NCBI GenBank assembly: GCA_022376515.1
Contig: WTXI01000140.1
Coordinates: 32,930 to 96,929 of the forward strand
From: Lactifluus volemus
Taxonomy: Eukaryota > Basidiomycota > Agaricomycetes > Russulales > Russulaceae
DNA: 64,000 bases
Direction: 5' to 3'
In this document: positions 56,624 through 64,000 of the stretch, one piece after another
Numbering within the stretch: the stretch's first letter is position 1
Layout of the letters: each line of letters opens with the position of its first letter
The notes under the pieces: generated by a model
What the model was told of the DNA's origin: nothing
The model's database searches: none
The model's input: only the letters and a program-made list of their open reading frames with translations
Program-made: the position numbers and the translations under genes

Positions 56624-59395
56624 TTACTTTTCCACATCGTATACAACTCGAGCACCAACCCATGCGTATGGATAGTTGCGTTGAAACCAGCAACGCACCG
56701 TACGGCGATCTGCTATACGCGGCGTTTGTGCGTACGAAGCGCCGAGCTTTGAGGGACAACTCTGAGCACATGCCGAAGAAACAGGAAAAGAATTTCGACG
56801 TACTACAACGTTGTGGTAGGTGTCGAAAAAGTCTGCCGAAAATCCGGGATACAGCGAGGATGCTTCGAACCCGTCGTATTTGTCCCATACTGTCGAAGTC
56901 CACTCCCACACACCACCGTTGTGCCCCCTTTCGTTACCTTGTCCACCCGTCGTTGCACTACACATCCGAAAGTGTATGTCAGGACCCAATTGAATCTTGT
57001 CCAAAGCGCCAATAACACTTACGGTACGGGGTGCCAGTTACGGAACCCGACGTTCCGGCCTTCCTCGTAACTTATCTCAAACTTGTCGTAGAAGAGTCGA
57101 AGTTCAAACTCCGTTGGTAAGCGTCCGCCGTGAACAGTCGCGTATTGAGATAGACTGTTGTAATCAGCAATGACAGGCCATAGGCGAGCTATCTTCATGG
57201 GAACTGGTCCGAAGAGAGTGCGAACCTGAACAGTTGCGGAGAACATCAGCTACAGTGGTAAATGTGTAAGCAGATTACGTACCATAACGTTGCCATTATC
57301 CATTACCCATAACTTGGGTATTGGTATCTTCCCTTCGCTCGCTTTCCAAAATTCGTAAAACTGGCCATTGGTCACGGGGCGCCACTCGACATGGAACTCG
57401 CCCACGTCAACCTTGCGTCGCGGATGTTCGTTGTCCCAACCAAACTCGTGGTCCCTCACATCGAGGGATGCATCATCAGCCTCAAAGTCGTCATGGCCAA
57501 GCTCTAACGTGGCAGGACCCAGTGTAACAGTAGCACTGACGGGAGCTGGTCTAGCGTCCCAAGCTTTGGCGAGCGATTCCCAACAAGGCGTGGCAAACCC
57601 GCCAACGGATGGCGGAATTGTGCCCGTCCCCGCACGCTGTATAAGCATAAAGAGGATTGTCTAGGTATCCAATGAGAATCAAAATAAACATAAATAGGTG
57701 ATAAAATGCTAGCCTCAGTATGCCAGGCTTCATGTTCGAGGGCCATGAACAATACACGGGCCACTCTGCGCGTCAACGGGCGACTTCCAGATTCCAATTC
57801 GGCATAAAGGTTTTCTAGCCGAGCGTCGACACGCTTCTGAAAATCAAGGATAGTTGCATGCGATGGCCAGTCCTCTTCCTTCTCAGGGACTTCCGAATGC
57901 GGCTGTTGTGATGCATGAGGACACGAACTCAGGCATGACCAAGTGACCCACATGACATTGGGTGGGATCATCCACGTTTGGGTCAATGCCACGTTCGAAG
58001 ATATCCTGCGGTATGCATAAGCAAGTCACTAGGGAAACCATGGGTGCTTGACGAACTTTGAAACACTTGGGCTCGGTGTTTGGTTCATCCAAGAGATTCG
58101 AGAGATGAATGTCGAGAAAAGTCGGAATATGGCCCGTATAAAACAGACAAATATGCCGCAAATCAATAGGTTTTTCGAACAACATCCAATCCGGGATCAT
58201 CTTTCTTGTGATGAAATTCCATGCTGCCCGCAGCTCTCGAAACTCTTCCAGTGTAGGGACGCCAAACGGCGTATTTGATAACGTTGAAGCGGGAGTGCGA
58301 AGTAGTCGGAAGTTGAATGGCGGACGTTCAAGAAGCCAGAGAGAAAAACTCGAGTGGGCATCCGTCCAGCATCTCAATGGTCGTAGGTTGACTTCCGTGA
58401 AGAGGCGATGTGCCGCCGCTTCAGTATACTGCAACATTGAACATTTGTTAGTTCGCGTCCCACAGCCCAGGTCAGTGGAATAAGACCTTGTGAGCTACTT
58501 CACCGGTGCAATGATCAAGCCCAATGAGTAGTGTGTCACCCTTGCCGGCACGCAAAGGAAGCGCCTTTAGAAATTCAACATCCTTGCCACGTGGAAAGTT
58601 CCCGAGTGAGAAACCCAAGTATACAATGTGTAGTGGCAGTTCGAGGGTCGCCGCATCTGGCGTAGAGGGTGCAGTTTCGATCGAATCTTGCTTCGATGAA
58701 GATGGGGAGGAAGGCTGAGTGGTAGCACCATCGGAGCTCAGCGAACGTGAGCGGAGTGCAGCGGCAACGGCTACCGCAGCTTCGCGTCCTCGCAACCCTC
58801 CTTCCGCCGCAAACCTCAGCCCGCCTTCGAACGTACCCCAGAGCCCACGGATGTCAACTTTGCCTTGCATCTCGGGCCCAGTGGGTAATGCATCGTCAAG
58901 GGTGCGCTCCAGCTCGCGTCGCTCGATGTCAAGCGCATAATAGGAAATCGGTGCGGGATCTGTTTGTTCAGGAACCATCTTGGAGAGCTCAGACAAGAGG
59001 TGCGACGTCTTGCGCAAGGCACTGACAAGTCCGTCAGAATAACAACAGGGGGATGATAGGAGGGCAGGTGAAAAACGCGGGGGTGAGCGGAATAGCCACA
59101 AGACTCACCCAGCACCAAGCTCAAGCACGACACTTTCCACAGGTCGTTGGTTGTACATGACTTGAACAATATCATGTGCATGACACTTGAGAATCTTTTC
59201 TTCGGCAGAGTATTCATCGGCATCAGTGGTGATCTCATCGTAGGTACGGAGTCCCTCATCATCATACTGTAGAACTGTGGGAAGACTCTTCTGGTTTAGA
59301 GGTCGGGAGAGACCCTTGGCGATCTCCTCACGCAAGTCAGCTTCGCCATTGGAAGTCTTGTCGTTCAAGCGGATGTCAATAATACGCGAGGACAT
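56624..59395 (-). CDS. EGT1: Ergothioneine biosynthesis protein EGT1 (methyltransferase + sulfoxide synthase)
   Basis: ATG at 59393-59395 (MSSRIIDIRLNDKTSNGEAD), stop at 56624-56626. N-terminal SAM-dependent histidine N-methyltransferase: EELKILKCHAHDIV-like segment (EKILKCHAHDIVQVMYNQRP), ELGAG, ISYYALDIERRELERTL, IVYLGFSLGNFPRGKD, LIGLDHCTG. Middle DinB_2 region: PTLEEFRELRAAWNFITRKM, CLFYTGHIPTFLDIHLSN and the metal-binding-type LEHEAWHTE. C-terminal FGE-sulfatase (EgtB-like) region: NGQFYEFWKASEGKIPIPKL, LPTEFELRLFYDKFE, NGGVWEWTSTVWDKYDGFE, FFDTYHNVV|LGASYAQTPRIA (intron 56747-56803) and NYPYAWVGARVVYD. It makes hercynine from histidine and then adds cysteine as sulfoxide, a cytosolic antioxidant pathway. 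Domain order is complete for fungal Egt1. Confidence 0.9.
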
Positions 59396-60565
59396 GGGAG
59401 ACTGGTGGATTTACAGCGTTCTGGGAAATGCAGGTGGTGGTCGTTTATATATGATCCCCCTTGATAGAGGTACATAAGCGGGCCGGAAGAGATATACCAT
59501 TATACCAGCTCTCGCCCTTTTGGGAGACCATAAGCAAAACCCCCAAGGACAGGTGGGTGATTAGTCAAGAGACGCATTTGAGATCTCCCGGGCGTCCGGG
59601 GAGTGGAGACACGTTGGCGCTACATGACGAAGAGGGGAGCATACATATAGCACGTGAGACAATAACGTGGGTGCAACGTACAAAAATCCCCCGAATTCGG
59701 ATCAAAGGAACGCCCAAGAATGAGGATGGTATCGAGATATCTTTTTCAAGCCGTGAATGGAAGTGGGAGAACAGCATTGAATTTGGCTAGCATGTGGGAA
59801 GGGGGGTAAGACGGGGCGCCCAGGCCCAAGTCGGCGAATGCTGTGGACAGAAGTAGGGAATACATCGAGACGTATTGAGGGTCAGAGAGGAAAAAGAACT
59901 TGGTGGGATGGAGAAATGAATGGAGAACGCACAAAGCCCCGCTCAACCTTTATATGTCGTCTCTTTGTGAGATGGCGCAATCGTGCACCCAACGCACGAC
60001 ACGAGGGCGGATTGTATCCACTTCTTGACATTGCCTCTTCTTTACGCCATTTGTCTGCGTACATAAGAAAGTGGGTGGCCGTGCACTCGGATCCGTAGAT
60101 TACTCTCAACACGACCTTTAAACTCCGCTTTCGATGGATGTGAACGTGTAACGACTCAGTCCCACGTTCAAGCACCGAAAGGTACCGAACCTGGGGCACA
60201 GCACGTGAACGCGTGAACAGCGGGGTTGGCGGGAGCCGTAGCTCGACGCTTGTACAAGAATCACACTAGCAATTACGCTTCTAGGCCGCGTGAACAGTGT
60301 TGACTATGACTAGGCACTTACCCCGGAACAAGTGAAAACCGGATCTTGCACTGAAAAAACGTTGTGTTTAAATTTGGCACCAGATCCGAGAAAGTGCAGG
60401 TAGAGGAGATTGAAACCCTTTTTTGAACGGGTGGGGGATAAACTGGCGCCGTGAATCTCACTCAAGTTGGTGCTGCTAGAGTAGCTTCAGGCAAGACAAA
60501 TATGGGAACTGGGTACCGTTATGTAAGAATAGCTGTCACACTCAGGCTTTCGCGACAGCGGCGAC
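59396..60565. other. Intergenic stretch between divergent EGT1 and DSC3 genes
   Basis: Upstream regions of both genes. An open frame at 59461-59790 lacks an ATG and any domain and is not called. Confidence 0.5.
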
Positions 60566-61785
60566 ATGGTGCAGCCCCTCAGCGAGAAAGCCAAAGGCAA
60601 GCAGCGTGCAAATGCCATCCCAGAAGACGTACTCGACCATGGAGACTCGACACCACCGCGTGAGTTGATGGTGCGCTTCACAGAAGGATTCGAGGATTTG
60701 GTGCTACATGTTGCCGAGCACGACTCGGTGCGCGACGTCAAAGCCAAGGTACACCCTCGTCTTATTGTTCACTTATCCATGCGTCTTATCTTACTACTTT
60801 TGTGGGCTCAGATTCGAGTGGCGCGACCTCAACTACAGTGTCGACGCTTACGCCTCATACATTCCGGCAGGTTGCTCACCGACGGGACACATCTAGCGTC
60901 ATGGTTGGCACGCTCGAAGAACGTCAACAGCGTGCTGCAACCAAAGGAAAAGACGAATTCGACACTCTCACATCGTTGAACTCACCGGGTCCTTCAGCGC
61001 AGCAGGGTTCCGTTCCCTGGTTGCACTGCTCCGTCGGTGCGCCACTTTCTGACGGGGAGGAAGACAGCGACGCCCAGCCACAGGTGCGCAGACACTATTC
61101 ACCCTCCTGGGTATATGTGACCTTCTCCTGACCATCGATTTGACGAACCCCGTAACTGCGCCATTTAGGAGGCGCAGATAAAGCCTTTACGTGGCTTTGA
61201 CCGCCTCGCCACCGCCGGCTTCTCCGAAGACGACATCCTTAACTTTCGGAGACAATTTCACTCGCGCTCATCTTCAGACTACCTCTCCACCGCGGAGTTC
61301 CCAACAGAAGAGGAATGTACGTCCCCTTCTTTCTCTCCCTCATTACTCTCCTGCTCCCCACTTGCCATTTTCCTAACCGGCCATCATTCCATCTCTGACA
61401 GACGAAGAACACGCACGCGCACTAGAGGAACAGTGGATAGATGCCCTCGGAAACGGTGGCGGCGCCAGCGGCGGGGCGGCCGATGGCGACCCTCGCGCAC
61501 GGGCGGTGCTCAATGGTATCGTCATCGGCTTTTTCTTCCCGCTCTTCCCCTTCTTTTTCTTCCGTGCGCCCAAGCCCGCCGCGTTCTGGGAAGGTGGACA
61601 TGCCCTCGAGACCCCGGAGAGCACCGTATTTTCGTAAGCACTCACATCTTTCCTGCCTTTCTGCGTTTTGAGCTGATACTGATGCGTACGTGCGAATCAG
61701 ACGGCGCATGCAGATGGGCCTAGTCGTGGGCTTCATTCTAAATGTCATGTTTGGGCTGTGGCGATACCTTTGGGGCACGTTTTGA
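60566..61785 (+). CDS. DSC3-like subunit of the Dsc Golgi E3 ubiquitin ligase, apparent frameshift
   Basis: ATG at 60566. Exon 1 ends 60748 with an in-phase donor; exon 2 continues the ubiquitin-like domain (ELMVRFTEGFEDLVLHVAEH ... VARPQLQCRRLRLIHSGRLL, TDGTHLASW). Immediately after, the frame must change by one base near 60905 to continue as GTLEERQQRAATKGKDEFDT and VPWLHCSVG. Later exons give IKPLRGFDRLATAGFSEDDI, FRRQFHSRSSSDYL, ALEEQWIDALGNG and two membrane helices, NGIVIGFFFPLFPFFFFRAP and MGLVVGFILNVMFGLWRYLW, ending at 61783-61785. This is the DUF2407 layout of Dsc3, a membrane subunit of the ligase that activates SREBP in fungi. The indel is either real or a sequence error. Confidence 0.83.
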
Positions 61786-62032
61786 ACACGCTAATCGCCT
61801 CCCCCTCTAAGCTCGCATATTCTTGCTTTCGGCCGGTTTCACGTTTACTTGGGTATCAGCCTGAGACATACCGGCTGTCTCATCCATTTAGGTTGGACAA
61901 ATAGGCAATCGTACATTGTATATGGGTTACTTTGGATAACATAATACGCACGCATGCATAGCTCACAACAGATATCATGTTGACCATGGCAGATCGGCTC
62001 TCCTCACTCGAGCACGTGACCAGACATTCTAG

Positions 62033-64000
62033 TCACCGCGCAGGCAGATTTTCCTTGCCTCCCAGTACACCCCGCATAGGGCTCTCACTGCGTTTTCCTG
62101 TGTTCTGCACGCGCTTCGGGCTGCTAGCCGATAGCGCGCGCTCTGCATCGAAGCTCTCGTCATCGCCACCATCCCACTTCTCTTCGAGCAGGCTCGGTTC
62201 GGCACGCAGCCCACCGATGTCCATGCGAAGGGGAGATTCAACAATTGGCGGTAAGCGCGCGAGGGACGATTTGGACGTCCGTGAAGGTGGGGTCATGCTC
62301 AAATTTGACAGGGAAGATGATGAGGACAGCCCCGCGGTGAGCGAGTCGAATTTGGTCACAAACGCGGCGAGCACACGACGTTCATCTTCCAACTGCTGTC
62401 GTGCCTGTTATGGATGCAACCAGTCCATCAGCTTACGACGAATTATAAAGAGCGGACAAAGGGACGGTGTGCGCGCGAACCTTTTTCTCCTTCTCGAGTG
62501 CGCGTGCGAGCTCCGTTGCCCACGCATCCGTTTCCTTGCGCTTTGTTTCCTCTGCCGCGACTCGCGCGCCCCATTCCCGCTCGACGTCCTCGCGCACTGC
62601 GCGCAGCGGCGCGCCGAGATTATCCTCGTACCCCTTGACGACCATCTCGAGCTCGCGAATGGTGCGTGCCTGCTCTACCAGCAGTCGATCCTTCTCGCTT
62701 TCCGGTGCATCGGGTGGCAGCTCGGGACGCGCGAGGAGTGCTGCTCGAGCGCGAGGATTTGCGTCGCTTGAGATTCGATTTCGCGCCGCGCGGCGAGGAG
62801 CTCTTGTTGGAGCTGGGTGATCCGTGTGTCCGTGAGCCTTGGGTGTACTTTATGAGAGGAGACGATGGGTGCAAAATGCGTACTTGGTACGGTGTCATGT
62901 CAAAGTCAACTTTGGAGGGGCTCGCCGGGCGCGACTCGTCTCCACGGTTCTCGTCAACTGTCTGACTCGTAAGGATAAGGTTTGTGAGTTGCTTGATGCG
63001 AGCGTTGAGATCCTTCATCGCCTTGCTCTCATCCAGTTGCTACAAATCTCGTCAATTGGGCTCCGAGACGATGTCGTGGAGACTTACCTCTCGTGCGGAG
63101 AGGCGACGACCCTGTTGGGGGCCTCCGCGTCCTTCTCCTTCTCGGAAAGAAGCTTCTTGAGCTCCTCTATCTCTTGCCGGTACCGCTCGAGCAGTGCATC
63201 AGTGTCAACAACTTCTTTCTTCTTCGCATTCAGCTGCACCTTCTTGATGCGCTGTGCGAATAGCAGCGTGCTCGTTGATTCCGCGACAGCACTGATATCC
63301 GGATTGAGCGTGCAGATTACTGAGATGCGCGCGTCACCAGAAAGCGAAGGTTGCAACATGCGCGTGAGCTTGGAGTTGCGGAACGGGACGTGGTCACTTT
63401 CATCATGTCAATATATCATGAAGTCGAGGACGGTAGGTTCACGCACTTCTTGCCCTTAGACGCGTTTTCAGCAAGCGTACCGATCACACTTCCGAGAGTA
63501 AGCAAGCTGAATAATGTGGCAATTAGCGGTCACGAACGACAAGTGGACGTTATGGTGCACCTCGTGTTGATATATTTCCCTTCTCGCGTCCGATCCTTGT
63601 CCGAAGTCGCCTTCTCCGATCCTGCCAGGTCGATCAAGCTGAGTACGCTCGTCTGCACACTCCTCCCTCCAATTGACTGCAACCTCGGCCCACCAGGTGT
63701 TGGCGGACGCGATGGTATGCCCGGAGTCTGCCGTCCCCCACTCGTGTCGCCGCGTTCCCGACTTTCAATTACCACTCGAAACACGCTATGACTGCGACTG
63801 CTTCTGTCGTTCCAATCCGTACTTGCTGTACGTCGGGCAGACCAACCACGTGCAATTACTGCGCGCACAGCGGCAAGGCTCGTGACGACCTCTTCCCGAA
63901 GTGGTGTTAACCACACGTTCGCACCGCTCCCTTGGAGTTGGACAGCGGGGGCAGAGGAAGGTGCGAGCAAGTCATGGATCGTTTCGTTGTATATCTCGAG
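62033..64000 (-). CDS. Kinesin, C-terminal part of motor and tail (partial, kinesin-7-like)
   Basis: Runs off the right edge; the stop is at 62033. Motor motifs present: EIYNETIHDLLAPSS, DRSSRSHSVFRVVIE (switch I), SLIDLAGSEKA (switch II), EGKYINTS|LLTLGSVIGTLAE (intron 63507-63560), HVPFRNSKLTRMLQPSLSGD, ARISVICTLNPDISAVAES, RIKKVQLNAKKKE. A coiled-coil tail follows: LLERYRQEIEELKKLLSEKE, MKDLNARIKQLTNLILTSQT, VDFDMTPYQ, WATELARALEKEKK, and a Ser-rich end ESPMRGVLGGKENLPAR. The N-terminal ATP site lies outside the window. Sequence around NAKKKE and the 'LTNLILTSQT' tail fits fungal kinesin-7 types, but the class is inferred. Confidence 0.88.

Noticed and set aside
59461..59790. 109-codon ORF upstream of EGT1
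   Set aside because: No ATG start, no domain and no splice support.
1..64000. tRNA or rRNA genes
   Set aside because: I found no A/B-box pairs with cloverleaf potential and no rRNA-like blocks by eye; a covariance search was not possible.

Overview
The window reads as nuclear DNA of an agaricomycete basidiomycete. Genes are split by many 45-80 bp GT-AG introns, and there is a Plavaka-type transposase, a DUF6698 gene, a DUF2828 gene, fungal tyrosinases and an EGT1-type ergothioneine enzyme. The mix resembles Rhizoctonia/Ceratobasidium-like fungi, but the genus is inference. There is no bacterial gene organisation and no rRNA or tRNA gene that I can recognise.

Layout. 1-2.5 kb is gene-poor, with three copies of a perfect 10-12 bp-arm palindrome. 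2.5-25.2 kb holds a family of three related genes encoding a protein with two similar ~90-residue domains; I infer these may be ubiquitin-like beta-grasp folds. Two of the genes sit in a head-to-tail ~2.96 kb segmental duplication. The second duplicate was hit twice: by a 418-bp 5'-truncated LINE tail (14-bp target duplication) and by a ~14.6 kb Plavaka-type DNA transposon that splits its exon 2. That transposon (about 7172-21738) carries five genes: a DUF6698 protein, a multi-Myb (REB1/TTF1-like) protein and a proline-rich repeat protein on the minus strand, and an SPT5-like NGN/KOW protein and the transposase on the plus strand.

25.7-32.5 kb: a small foldback element, a repeat protein of unknown function with a decayed copy beside it, a seven-helix membrane protein, and a DHHC palmitoyltransferase. 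32.7-52.1 kb: a rearranged tandem duplication of the ancestral block DUF2828 - tyrosinase - AVL9. Copy 1 has an intact DUF2828 gene, a scrambled tyrosinase fragment, a tyrosinase interrupted by a 2.79 kb inverted-repeat element, and only the tail of AVL9. Copy 2 has a 5'-truncated, indel-ridden DUF2828 pseudogene, a tyrosinase with one apparent frameshift, and a full AVL9. The copy junction lies at a six-base microhomology.

52-64 kb looks like ordinary host sequence: AVL9 and a DCAF5-like WD40 gene share a divergent promoter, followed by EGT1 (ergothioneine synthesis), a DSC3-like subunit of the Dsc E3 ligase with an apparent one-base frameshift, and the C-terminal part of a kinesin running off the right edge. 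The first half is therefore a duplication- and transposon-rich accessory region, and the last ~12 kb is conserved housekeeping sequence.
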